A stretch of DNA of 64,000 nucleotides from NS-11 sp036505795 (lineage in GTDB: Bacteria > Nitrospirota > Nitrospiria > Nitrospirales > NS-4), in NCBI GenBank assembly GCA_036505795.1, contig DASXSU010000049.1, forward strand, positions 6,482-70,481, written 5' to 3'. Of the stretch, positions 15,609 to 23,415 are shown piece after piece. A program made the position numbers and the translations under genes. The notes beneath the pieces are model-generated. The model ran no database searches and was not told the origin of the DNA. It saw only the letters and a list, made by a program, of their open reading frames with translations. Within the stretch, counting starts at the first letter, position 1. Every line of letters begins with the position of its first letter.

Positions 15609-16166
15609 TTACTTGTTGCCTTCTCCCAGGCTTCGTTCATAGAGGAGTACTTTCCAGCCGTCCTCCTCGTTGAGGAATTGCCCGACGATCGGGAGCATCC
15701 CCGTACCCGGGATCTGGCCGGTTTGACCCAGGCTGCCGTTCTTCAGTACCCACATCATCTCGCCCGGCGTTCTTACTTTATTGAAACGGGGATTGGTGAA
15801 GTCCCTGGGTTGGATGGGAAGCACCTTTGCAGCCCCACCGTCGCCCTTGCCTTCGGGGCCATGGCACTGAAAACAGGTGCCGCGATCGAGGAAGATCGCT
15901 TTGCCTTCCGCCAGAATTTCCGGCGTCGGTTGAAATGGAGGCTTTAAGGCTTTGGCCGCGGCTCGGTCGGCGACAGGGACTCGGGATAGGGTAATATCGA
16001 ATTCGCCGCTTGGCTGTCCATAACCGGCCGGTGGGATCGCGGACGCGAGCCCTGAGACAAGAAGGGTGGTGGCGAGGATGCCGGCCAGGAGGAAAATTGC
16101 GATCACAGCGCGCCTGATGTCTCTGGAGAGCAGGGATGATACATCGATTCGGATGCCACGTGTCAT
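15609..16166 (-). CDS. Monoheme cytochrome c, membrane-anchored
   Basis: A hydrophobic N-terminal segment (about residues 15-42, AVIAIFLLAGILATTLLVSG) serves as an anchor or uncleaved signal. The heme-binding motif CFQCH lies at about residue 98, in GTCFQCHGPEGKGDGGAA. A Met in the GTGMLPIVG region is a likely axial ligand. The layout matches class I cytochromes c used in periplasmic electron transfer. It sits between lgt and a small lipoprotein on the minus strand, with short gaps that suggest one transcript. Confidence 0.9.
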   Translation of the reverse strand: MTRGIRIDVSSLLSRDIRRAVIAIFLLAGILATTLLVSGLASAIPPAGYGQPSGEFDITLSRVPVADRAAAKALKPPFQPTPEILAEGKAIFLDRGTCFQCHGPEGKGDGGAAKVLPIQPRDFTNPRFNKVRTPGEMMWVLKNGSLGQTGQIPGTGMLPIVGQFLNEEDGWKVLLYERSLGEGNK

Positions 16167-16184
16167 GTCACTCCTCGCAAAAAG

Positions 16185-16970
16185 TTATGCATGATGCCTC
16201 TGGACGTACCATAACATGAACAGGCCCAGTAAGAGCATGGGCAAACTGAGGATCTGTCCCATTGAAATAACGCCGCCGAACAATCCGAGATGCGCATCTG
16301 GTTCACGAAAGAATTCTACAAAGATCCGGCAGGCCGCGTAGCCCGTAATGAAAGTCCAGAAAAGCACGCCCGGCGAATGAGGGCGCCGATCCACAATCAT
16401 CACCACGGCAAAAAGCAGGACGCCCTCCAGGAGGGCCTCGTACAGTTGCGAGGGATGGCGGCACATCGGTCCGCCGCCGCTCGCTTCAAATACCATGCAC
16501 CATGGCACGTCGGTCGGGCGTCCGAATAATTCGCCGTTGATGAAGTTACCGAGTCGTCCTAGCCCCAATCCGATAGGGGCGGTCGGTGTCGCGAGGTCGG
16601 CCAAGCTGTAGAAGGGATATCCTTTCCTTCGACAAAAAATCCATCCGGCGATAATGACGCCGATCAGCCCCCCGTGGAAAGACATGCCGCCTTCCCAGAC
16701 GGCGAAGAGTTTAAAAGGGTGATCAATGTAGTAGGGTAGATTATAGAAGAGCGTATAGCCGAGACGCCCGCCCAGGATCACACCGATTGCCGCGTAAAGA
16801 ATCAGGTCGTGGAGGTCATTGACCGGAAGCGCGATTTTCCGCTGGGCGGCGCGAACCTTAATGAGAAAGAAGGCCGCGGTCAATCCCAAGACATACATGA
16901 GCCCGTACCAGCGGACGGCGATCGGGCCGAATCGAATCAAAACCGGATCAATATGAGGATTGGGAATCAC
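16185..16970 (-). CDS. lgt: Phosphatidylglycerol-prolipoprotein diacylglyceryl transferase
   Basis: Lgt adds diacylglycerol to the lipobox Cys of prolipoproteins in the inner membrane. The 261-residue product starts PNPHIDPVLIRFGPIAVRWYGLMY and has about seven hydrophobic helices. GGMSFHGGLIG carries the essential His, and LGRLGNFINGELFGRPTDVP is the Lgt signature with the catalytic Arg/Asn/Glu. It heads a minus-strand cluster with a cytochrome c and a lipoprotein. Confidence 0.97.
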   Translation of the reverse strand: MIPNPHIDPVLIRFGPIAVRWYGLMYVLGLTAAFFLIKVRAAQRKIALPVNDLHDLILYAAIGVILGGRLGYTLFYNLPYYIDHPFKLFAVWEGGMSFHGGLIGVIIAGWIFCRRKGYPFYSLADLATPTAPIGLGLGRLGNFINGELFGRPTDVPWCMVFEASGGGPMCRHPSQLYEALLEGVLLFAVVMIVDRRPHSPGVLFWTFITGYAACRIFVEFFREPDAHLGLFGGVISMGQILSLPMLLLGLFMLWYVQRHHA

Positions 16971-17016
16971 GGGTCGCCCATCCTAGATAGCTGCAGGCCG
17001 GTTTGCAAGCGGTGGC

Positions 17017-17238
17017 TTGACGCCGGCCGAATACTTCGATACAGAGAGATCTGGACAGCTGTCTGTGAGGAACCGAATCGTGGAAGGCAAGCGTGCGTAC
17101 AGTCTCTATGACGCGATTCGGCGCGTGCTCGACCCTTTACGCCGAGATTGGGACACTTTTACCCAGGAGGAGCGCGAGCTGATTATTCGAGAATTGGAAG
17201 GATTTGTCCGCACCGTCAAGCCACCGGACGAGCGCTAA
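17017..17238 (+). CDS. Small hypothetical protein, 73 aa
   Basis: The product is short, charged and helical, with the central segment YSLYDAIRRVLDPLRRDWDT and ELIIRELEGFVRT. There is no signal peptide or Cys, and I do not recognise it. The start is a TTG with little support; an in-frame GTG near 17068 is an alternative. It is divergent from lgt and its last four bases overlap the end of the Memo-family gene. Confidence 0.5.
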   Translation: MTPAEYFDTERSGQLSVRNRIVEGKRAYSLYDAIRRVLDPLRRDWDTFTQEERELIIRELEGFVRTVKPPDER

Positions 17239-18074
17239 CTTATCACCACCCCGGCATAGCCGACGACGCGATTCAGATCACCGCTGATTTCAGCAGAAGT
17301 GGCATAGCGAATCACATCGAGATTTTGTGCCCGCAGCAGCCGGGCGGCATGTAACACCGCAGTCGTCGCTCCATAACCGCACATCGTGATGTTTTCCCGT
17401 TCGACCGTGCGGTGGAACATCTGTTCATCCAGAGTCTTGAGGACATCGAGGGCGACGCGATCTTGACGACGTGCAAAGGCATCGGCTGTGAGGCCTGCTG
17501 GCGGCGATTGGCCGAAGCCTGGACCGCAATGGGTCATGTCGGTGCTGGCGATGAGTATAGGGGGTTCTTCCCGCGCCTTTGCGACCGCCGCGAGCGCGCG
17601 GCCAAGCGCCAGGCAGCTTCGAAGGTCGCGAACACCGACCAGAATCGGCAGGATTTGAATATCAGGACGGCGGGCAAGAAGAAAGGGCAGCTGGACCTCT
17701 AAACAGTGCTCATACTGGTGGGCCAGGTAGTCCGCAGCGGCATCCACGCAAGCGGCAAGGAAATTCTGTGCGAGGTCTTCGACAATCGGCACAAGGCCTC
17801 CCGGTACTGCCCAGTCGCCTTTTGCGTATACCGAAAGCGGCGATCCGTGACCGGTATGGTTGGGCCCTACGAGAATGGCCGTGCGAGGAAAACTCACGCG
17901 GCTGTAGACAGCCCCGGCCACCTTGCCGGAATACATCAGACCCGCGTGAGGACAGACAATGGCAATGGCGGAAACGGAATTGGCTTGGGGCTCGAGAAGT
18001 GATTGGACCTGTTGATGCAGGCCCTTAGCCGAGGCGTCATAAAAACTGCCGGCGTGCGCAGGTGGACGCGTCAC
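17235..18074 (-). CDS. Memo-family protein (AmmeMemoRadiSam system protein B type)
   Basis: The protein begins TRPPAHAGSFYDASAKGLHQ, the standard Memo opening, from a GTG at 18074. Metal-site-like His are present in VCPHAGLMYSGKVAGAVY and LVGPNHTGHGSPLSVY; HQYEHCLEVQLPFL and STDMTHCGPG follow, and MCGYGATTAVLHAARL closes the active-site region. In many bacteria Memo occurs with an AMMECR1 protein and a radical SAM enzyme; neither is next to it here. The reaction is not established. It is nine bases downstream of the FolB-methyltransferase gene and probably co-transcribed. Confidence 0.92.
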   Translation of the reverse strand: MTRPPAHAGSFYDASAKGLHQQVQSLLEPQANSVSAIAIVCPHAGLMYSGKVAGAVYSRVSFPRTAILVGPNHTGHGSPLSVYAKGDWAVPGGLVPIVEDLAQNFLAACVDAAADYLAHQYEHCLEVQLPFLLARRPDIQILPILVGVRDLRSCLALGRALAAVAKAREEPPILIASTDMTHCGPGFGQSPPAGLTADAFARRQDRVALDVLKTLDEQMFHRTVERENITMCGYGATTAVLHAARLLRAQNLDVIRYATSAEISGDLNRVVGYAGVVIS

Positions 18075-18082
18075 GAGGGCAC

Positions 18083-18988
18083 TCAGGCGGGGCGTTCTGC
18101 GACCATGCTCGCGAGAAAAGGGGCCGGCTCACGCCCCGTTCGATCATGCTGCCCTTCCCGGTACGCGAGGACCCGAAGTCCCGAGAACAGCGAGAGGAGC
18201 TCGTTGTGCTCAAGACAGAATTCCCGATGGCGCGGATGATTGAAGCGAAGGTGGTTGTCGATCAGAAATGTTTCATACACGACGATGCCGCTAGGTCGAA
18301 GTGACTGGATGATCGATGGAATCAGGTTCCGTTGGAGATAGTAGAAGACAACCACTAGGTCAAAGGTTTCGACCGGAATCGACGGCTCTCGCTCAAGATC
18401 GACCACGCGAGTTTTAATGGAAAGACCGCAAGCCCCCGCCCTGGCGGCCAGCGCCTCCAGGCCTTGCTCATCACGGTCCCACGCATCCACCTCAAAACCT
18501 TCCTGGGCAAGATACAGGGCGTTACGGCCCTGTCCCGCTGCAAGGTCAAGCGCCCGTCCAGTCTTCACGAGAGCCCGGTGCTCGACCAGCCACCATGCCG
18601 CAGATTGCTCGCCCCCGTGGTGACCCGTTAACGACGGCAGGGCGAGCCGCGCGCCGACGGACCCTACGGTGTGATGGATCGGCGGACGTAATTTCCGGAC
18701 CCACAGTGACACCTGACTGACGGGGTATGCTGCCAAAATCGTCTGGGCCAGTCTTTGCCCTAGCGTTTCGATCAGGACGAACTGTTCCCGTTTCGCGATG
18801 GTCACAATCGTATCGGCGACCGCTGCGTAGTCTACCGTGTCTTTCAGATCGTCTGTGGACGAGGCCCTGGAAAAATCGAGAAACAACTCAATATCGACCG
18901 CTAGGGGCTGGGGCGCAGTCCGCTCCTCTGGCTCTATACCGACGAAGCCTTCAAATTCCAAATGCTCGATCACCAATCGATCAGTCAT
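18083..18988 (-). CDS. Fused dihydroneopterin aldolase (FolB) and SAM-dependent methyltransferase
   Basis: From the ATG at 18988 the first ~118 residues are FolB: DRLVIEHLEFEGFVGIEPEE with the catalytic Glu, a DTVDYAAVADTIV helix, VLIETLGQRLAQTIL, and VRKLRPPI with the catalytic Lys. FolB makes 6-hydroxymethyl-dihydropterin in folate synthesis. After a Gly/His linker, residues ~130-301 are a class I methyltransferase: ALDLAAGQGRNALYLAQEG is the SAM-binding motif I, and FDLVVVFYYLQRNLIPSI and GIVVYETFL follow, as in TehB-like enzymes. The frame is open for another 66 codons upstream, but these lack family similarity. An AAGGAAG lies before the ATG. The methyltransferase substrate is unknown. 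Confidence 0.88.
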   Translation of the reverse strand: MTDRLVIEHLEFEGFVGIEPEERTAPQPLAVDIELFLDFSRASSTDDLKDTVDYAAVADTIVTIAKREQFVLIETLGQRLAQTILAAYPVSQVSLWVRKLRPPIHHTVGSVGARLALPSLTGHHGGEQSAAWWLVEHRALVKTGRALDLAAGQGRNALYLAQEGFEVDAWDRDEQGLEALAARAGACGLSIKTRVVDLEREPSIPVETFDLVVVFYYLQRNLIPSIIQSLRPSGIVVYETFLIDNHLRFNHPRHREFCLEHNELLSLFSGLRVLAYREGQHDRTGREPAPFLASMVAERPA

Positions 18989-19293
18989 TGCAAGCGCCTG
19001 ACTTCCTTGAACATGCCGGTATCTTTTGACAAGCACAGATGGATTGTCAAGGAACGATAACGGCCGGCACGTTCTTTGAACCCATTGGCTCCCCGGCAAG
19101 GCAGAACCTGCGACCTGCCTCGCTCGATCGTGTAGATGCTTGCCTGCCACGATAGCCATTTTTACTTTTATCCCTCGAATCCTCATGAAGGGCCGGGAAG
19201 TATTGGCGAAAAGGGTGTCTGGGTTTGGGGCTTGACTTGGATTCTAACGGGCTTTCATAATCAAAAATTCCACCCTTGGGGAGGTGTGGGAGC
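18989..19293. other. Divergent intergenic region between folB fusion and moaC
   Basis: About 305 bases without a convincing gene. On the plus strand it holds the moaC promoter at 19232-19261. On the minus strand a perfect TTGACA (complement of 19045-19050) precedes a weak -10 (AAAGAT at 18-bp spacing) that could drive the folB fusion. No riboswitch fold was recognised. Confidence 0.5.
19232..19261 (+). promoter_or_regulatory. Sigma-70-type promoter for the moa operon
   Basis: TTGACT, 18 bases, CATAAT. The predicted start is about 19268, giving a leader of roughly 26 bases that includes the GGGGAGG ribosome-binding site before the GTG of moaC. Confidence 0.6.
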
Positions 19294-19803
19294 GTGGCGG
19301 AGTTCACCCATTTCAATGCAGCCGGTCGGGCGCGCATGGTGGATGTGTCGGAGAAAGCCGAGACGGCCCGGACGGCTACCGCGCAAGCGCGGGTCCTCAT
19401 GCAACCCGAGACTCTTGAGAAGATTCGTCGTGGGAAGATCGCGAAGGGCGATGTATTGGCAGTAGCGCAGACTGCCGGAATTATGGGTGCGAAGCGGACC
19501 CCCGATCTTGTCCCCATGTGCCATCCCCTGTTGATCACCGGCGTCGATATTGATTTCAAAGAGGAACCCCAACCGGATAGCCAAGGTTTATGCAGCATTA
19601 CCGTCTTAGGGACTGTTAAAACCACCGGCCAAACGGGCGTTGAGATGGAGGCGATGACGGCGGTTGCCGTAGCGGCGCTCACCATTTATGATATGTGCAA
19701 AGCAGTGGACCGGGCCATGGTCTTTACAGATGTGTGCCTATTGCAAAAGGCGGGCGGTAAATCCGGCCGGTATGTCCGCGATGAAAAGGGTTCAGCATCG
19801 TGA
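19294..19803 (+). CDS. moaC: Cyclic pyranopterin monophosphate synthase MoaC
   Basis: MoaC forms cyclic pyranopterin monophosphate, the first stable molybdopterin intermediate, from the MoaA product. The GTG at 19294 is chosen because GGGGAGG lies nine bases upstream and the protein then starts AEFTHFNAAGRARMVDVS; a TTG 18 bases earlier is less likely. Signatures are TPDLVPMCHPLLITGVDIDF and GVEMEAMTAVAVAALTIYDM with the catalytic Lys just after. The stop overlaps the GTG of the moaD-moaE fusion. Confidence 0.96.
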   Translation: MAEFTHFNAAGRARMVDVSEKAETARTATAQARVLMQPETLEKIRRGKIAKGDVLAVAQTAGIMGAKRTPDLVPMCHPLLITGVDIDFKEEPQPDSQGLCSITVLGTVKTTGQTGVEMEAMTAVAVAALTIYDMCKAVDRAMVFTDVCLLQKAGGKSGRYVRDEKGSAS

Positions 19804-20486
19804 TCAAGCTTAAGCTCTTCGGCCTGCTCAAAACTCTTGCGGACAACCAGACCGAGATGTCGGTTCCGTTAGAAGGCGGCAGACAGGTCTCCGACCTGGT
19901 CGGGATTCTGGATAAGGACTATCCGGCCATGGCCGAGCTCATTCATAAGAAAAAGGTGCTGATTTCTGTTAATCAGGAGATCGCCCATCCAGAAACCGTC
20001 ATCCAGGAGGGAGATGAGGTGGCGCTGCTGCCTCCTTTCGCCGGCGGGACTCCGTGTGATGACGAGGAATTTGTCCGAGTTCAGGCCGAGGACTTTTCCA
20101 TTGACGCCGAGCTTGCCCGGATTCGCGCGCGCTCCACGCGGATCGGCGGCATTGCAATTTTCTTGGGCACCGCACGGGATCGATCTAAAGGGCGGGATGT
20201 GAGCGGGATTAAGTTTGAGTACTACGAAGGGATGGCTCAGAAGAAGCTTCGTGAGATCCGCGAACGTGCGCTCAAGGATTTCGACGTGATCGACGTGCTG
20301 ATCGTCCACCGATACGGCGACATCGATATTGGACGGAACATCGTCCTGGTGATTGCGGCGGCCGAGCATCGGGCTGAGGCGTTCCGGGCGTGCAAATGGA
20401 GTATCGATGAACTGAAACAGATCACGCCGATCTGGAAGCAGGAGACGACTCCGGAAGGCGAAATCTGGGTAGAGGAGCATCCATGA
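19800..20486 (+). CDS. Fused molybdopterin synthase, MoaD-MoaE
   Basis: Residues 1-83 are MoaD, the sulfur carrier, ending LLPPFAGG. Residues ~84-228 are MoaE, the catalytic subunit (FVRVQAEDFSIDAELA, GGIAIFLGTARDRSKGRDV, FEYYEGMAQKKLREI, VHRYGDIDIG, PIWKQETTPEGEIWV). Sulfur transfer normally needs a free Gly-Gly C-terminus on MoaD. In this fusion the GG at 82-83 is internal, so cleavage after it, as reported for the mycobacterial MoaX fusion, is expected. The GTG start overlaps moaC and the stop overlaps moaA, so the three are tightly coupled. Confidence 0.95.
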   Translation: MIKLKLFGLLKTLADNQTEMSVPLEGGRQVSDLVGILDKDYPAMAELIHKKKVLISVNQEIAHPETVIQEGDEVALLPPFAGGTPCDDEEFVRVQAEDFSIDAELARIRARSTRIGGIAIFLGTARDRSKGRDVSGIKFEYYEGMAQKKLREIRERALKDFDVIDVLIVHRYGDIDIGRNIVLVIAAAEHRAEAFRACKWSIDELKQITPIWKQETTPEGEIWVEEHP

Positions 20487-21535
20487 GTTCGACGCCCATG
20501 CCTGACGTAAAGGATGTCTTCGGGCGACCGCTGCGCAGCCTGCGACTGTCCGTCACGGACCGATGCAACCTGCGATGCAAATATTGCATGCCGGAGGACG
20601 AGTACGCCTGGTTGCCCCGTGAGACGCTGCTCACGTTTGAGGAAATGAACAGGCTCACCCAGATTTTCACCGAACTCGGCGTGGACAAGGTCCGGCTGAC
20701 CGGCGGCGAGCCGCTTTTGCGCAAGGATCTTGCGACGTTGATGCGACTGTTGTTGCAGAACTCCCGGATTTTAGACCTCGCGCTGACGACGAACGGGATC
20801 TTGCTGGCCGAACAGGCGCAGGCCTTCTACGACGCCGGTTTACATCGCATTACCGTGAGCTTGGACACGCTGAAAGCCGAGCGCTTTAAGGCTCTGACGA
20901 AACGAGACACGCACCGCCAAGTGCTCGAGGGCATTGAGGCTGTCGGACGGGTGGGATTTACCGGCCTGAAACTGGACACGGTCGCCATCCGGGGTTTCAA
21001 TGATGATGAATTAGTGGACCTGATCGAGTATGGGAAGCGCGTTCGGGGAGAGGTCCGCTTCATTGAATATATGGACGTCGGAGGGGCGACGGAATGGTCC
21101 ATGGAAAAGGTCCTGTCCCGCGCGATGATTCTTGACGCGCTTGGGCGACACTACGGCAGCATCGAGCCCGTTCTGGAAGAGAGCTCCGCGCCGGCTCAAC
21201 GGTTTCTTCTTCCTGACGGCACGACCTTCGGGATCATCCCCTCAACCACCACACCGTTCTGCTCCACCTGTGATCGCAGCCGTCTCACCGCCGATGGCAT
21301 GTGGTATCTGTGCCTGTACGCCAAAGATGGAATCGATTTACGCCAACCCCTGCGAGCCGGGGCTTCGCCCGATGACATCAAAGACCTCATCCGTTCGGTC
21401 TGGCAGGGCCGGAAAGATCGAGGTGCCGAGGAGCGCAAAGCTCTTGAGCGCTTCGGCAGGCGGGAAGAGCGGCTGATCGAAATCGAACGGCTTCGTCGGG
21501 ATCCACACCTCGAGATGCATGCCAGAGGGGGATGA
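20483..21535 (+). CDS. moaA: GTP 3',8-cyclase MoaA (radical SAM)
   Basis: MoaA starts molybdenum cofactor synthesis from GTP using two 4Fe-4S clusters. The N-terminal radical SAM motif CNLRCKYCMPED (Cys at 28, 32, 35) binds SAM. VRLTGGEPLLRKDL follows. The C-terminal cluster motif is CSTCDRSRLTADGMWYLCLY. The protein ends RGG, the conserved double-Gly tail needed for activity. The start overlaps the fused moaD-moaE. Together the three genes cover precursor Z formation and molybdopterin synthesis; moeB, moeA and mogA are not in the window. Confidence 0.97.
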   Translation: MSSTPMPDVKDVFGRPLRSLRLSVTDRCNLRCKYCMPEDEYAWLPRETLLTFEEMNRLTQIFTELGVDKVRLTGGEPLLRKDLATLMRLLLQNSRILDLALTTNGILLAEQAQAFYDAGLHRITVSLDTLKAERFKALTKRDTHRQVLEGIEAVGRVGFTGLKLDTVAIRGFNDDELVDLIEYGKRVRGEVRFIEYMDVGGATEWSMEKVLSRAMILDALGRHYGSIEPVLEESSAPAQRFLLPDGTTFGIIPSTTTPFCSTCDRSRLTADGMWYLCLYAKDGIDLRQPLRAGASPDDIKDLIRSVWQGRKDRGAEERKALERFGRREERLIEIERLRRDPHLEMHARGG

Positions 21536-21553
21536 CGGGCCACCGTCCGTCTC

Positions 21554-22252
21554 ATGCTTGAATCCCACCTGCTCTCCCTTCTTTTCCTGGGTTTTCTCCT
21601 GGGCATCAGACACGCGTTGGACGCCGACCATGTTGTGGCGATCCTGACCATCGCGACGGAGAATCAGTCCGTGTGGCGCTCCTCTCTCATTGGATTTTGC
21701 TGGGGCGTGGGGCATACCCTTATCTTACTGCTGGTTGGAGCAGGCGTCCTGCTCTTCAAAGTGACAATTCCGTCGGCGTGGGAAAAAGCGTTCGAGGCGG
21801 GTGTGGGAGTGATGCTTCTTGGCCTGGGGGTGTCCGTGGCGGTCACGCTGTGGCGAGAGCGCATCCATCTGCACACGCACCGGCATGATGCCGGCGAGCA
21901 GCACCGCCATTTCCATTCGCATCGCCATGGCGCCCAGCATGATCATCTCCATCGATTTCGCTTGGAGTACAAATCACTATTCGTAGGCATGGTGCATGGG
22001 CTTGCTGGTAGCGCGGCCCTGCTCATTCTCGTGCTTGCAACGGTATCTTCCTTAGAATCCGGCATTCTCTACATCCTGGTCTTTGGCAGCGGATCCATAC
22101 TCGGGATGGTCCTCTTAGCGACGGCCATGAGCATTCCCTTCACGATGAGCGCAGAGAAGATGGCGCGCGTCCATCAAGCATTGCGCGCAACCGCCGCCCT
22201 CGTGAGCATTGTGCTGGGGAGCCGCATCCTCTTCGAATGGCTGGTGGTGTGA
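21554..22252 (+). CDS. Nickel/cobalt transporter family protein (NiCoT/UreH-like)
   Basis: The N-terminal helix contains RHALDADHVVAI, the nickel/cobalt permease signature. Six or so hydrophobic helices are visible. A His-rich cytoplasmic loop, HLHTHRHDAGEQHRHFHSHR and onward at about residues 105-133, fits metal binding. GMVHGLAGSAALLIL is the second family motif. At 232 residues it is shorter than classical eight-helix NiCoTs and closer to UreH-type proteins. It follows moaA by 18 bases; whether it is co-transcribed for metal supply is a guess. Confidence 0.88.
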   Translation: MLESHLLSLLFLGFLLGIRHALDADHVVAILTIATENQSVWRSSLIGFCWGVGHTLILLLVGAGVLLFKVTIPSAWEKAFEAGVGVMLLGLGVSVAVTLWRERIHLHTHRHDAGEQHRHFHSHRHGAQHDHLHRFRLEYKSLFVGMVHGLAGSAALLILVLATVSSLESGILYILVFGSGSILGMVLLATAMSIPFTMSAEKMARVHQALRATAALVSIVLGSRILFEWLVV

Positions 22253-22414
22253 GGGTGTTCGATTGACTTACGGCGGTGTTTTGTCTAGGCTGAACTCTGA
22301 TGAAGGCTCTGCAGAACCGCCTGCATCCATTGTCGGTCTCCTCGGGAATTTTCTCACCTCCGGACTGGCGTTTCGTAAAAACGACAGCTGTGCGACAATC
22401 CGGCATCATAAATT

Positions 22415-23374
22415 ATGGCGAATAAAAAAGACCGGCTCACAAGCGAGTTAAGCAAGTACGTTGGCTTGGGCCAATGGGCGAAAGCGGTTCAGGCCCTGGA
22501 ATCCTTGATCCAGCTTGAGCCGGCCAATCCGCATTATTTTCTCCGCATGGGGGATTATTCGTCGAAGGCCGGTAACAAAGCGGGGGCGATCAAGCACTAT
22601 TATCAAGCGGCGGACATCTATACGAAGGCCGGATTTATGGTCAAGGCCATCGCCACGTACAAAATGATTCTCAAGATCGCGCCCGGCGAAACGCAGGCCG
22701 CAGCTCGTATAAAGTCGGTCAATACGGTGTCCGGCGGCATCGTCTTCGATGCCGGGGTTTCAGAATCTCCGCAGACATTAAATGAAAGCCCAGATTCTCC
22801 GGCGATTGCGGAGTATGAACCAGAGAGGGTGGTGCCTGCCGAAGAGGCGTTTTCCCCCTTGTCTGAGGCTCTCAAGGACAATCTTGAACTCGGCGATCCT
22901 GCTGGTCCAGTGACTTCCCTGCCATCCTCCGCGTCGGCAAAACCTATCGCTGTGATGAACCTGACGGAAAAGAGAAATATCGACCAACTCTTCGCCAACT
23001 TTACTCAAGAAGAATTCGGAGCCATTGTGGAGAAGCTGGAACCGATGGAGTTTATGGATGGGGAACGGATCATCGCCGAAGGCGATCAGGGAAACGGCAT
23101 GTACCTGATCACGCGTGGCAGCGGCAAAGTGGTGCAGGACCACAAAGGAGAGGAAGCGGAGTTGTGTGAGCTCGGAGAAGGCGAATTCTTTGGCGATCTC
23201 TCGCTGACCACCGGGTCACGGAGCGCATCGGTTTTTGCCAAAGGTGAAACGGAAGTCTTGCACCTCAAATCTTCGGACCTCTTGCAGGTGATCAAGCAGT
23301 ACCCGCGACTGGAAAGCGTCCTCGAGCAATTCGCCTGCGCGATGCGTACAAAGATGCGAGCTCTGCCTGAGTAA
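22415..23374 (+). CDS. TPR protein with C-terminal cyclic-nucleotide-binding domain
   Basis: Residues ~10-105 form two to three TPR-like helix pairs (WAKAVQALESLIQLEPANPH, AGAIKHYYQAADIYTKAG, KAIATYKMILKIAPGE). A flexible acidic linker (105-185) leads to a CRP-type cNMP-binding domain at ~190-310: FTQEEFGAIVEKLEPMEF, GERIIAEGDQGNGMYLITRG, and the phosphate-binding cassette GEFFGDLSLTTGSRSASVFA. There is no DNA-binding domain, so it is not a CRP-type regulator; the TPR part suggests it links cAMP or cGMP to a protein partner. The cassette keeps Gly-Asp and a Ser-Arg-Ser stretch where FGE and RxA are typical, so ligand binding needs testing. It is 41 bases upstream of a phosphodiesterase-like gene. 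Confidence 0.88.
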   Translation: MANKKDRLTSELSKYVGLGQWAKAVQALESLIQLEPANPHYFLRMGDYSSKAGNKAGAIKHYYQAADIYTKAGFMVKAIATYKMILKIAPGETQAAARIKSVNTVSGGIVFDAGVSESPQTLNESPDSPAIAEYEPERVVPAEEAFSPLSEALKDNLELGDPAGPVTSLPSSASAKPIAVMNLTEKRNIDQLFANFTQEEFGAIVEKLEPMEFMDGERIIAEGDQGNGMYLITRGSGKVVQDHKGEEAELCELGEGEFFGDLSLTTGSRSASVFAKGETEVLHLKSSDLLQVIKQYPRLESVLEQFACAMRTKMRALPE

Positions 23375-23415
23375 TTACGATCTTGATCTCAAGCGGGGCC
23401 TGCGGAGACTGTTGA

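Noticed and set aside
22263..22291. Candidate promoter TTGACT-N17-TAGGCT before the TPR/cNMP-binding gene
   Set aside because: The -10 matches at only three positions and lies more than 120 bases from the start; too weak to list as a feature.
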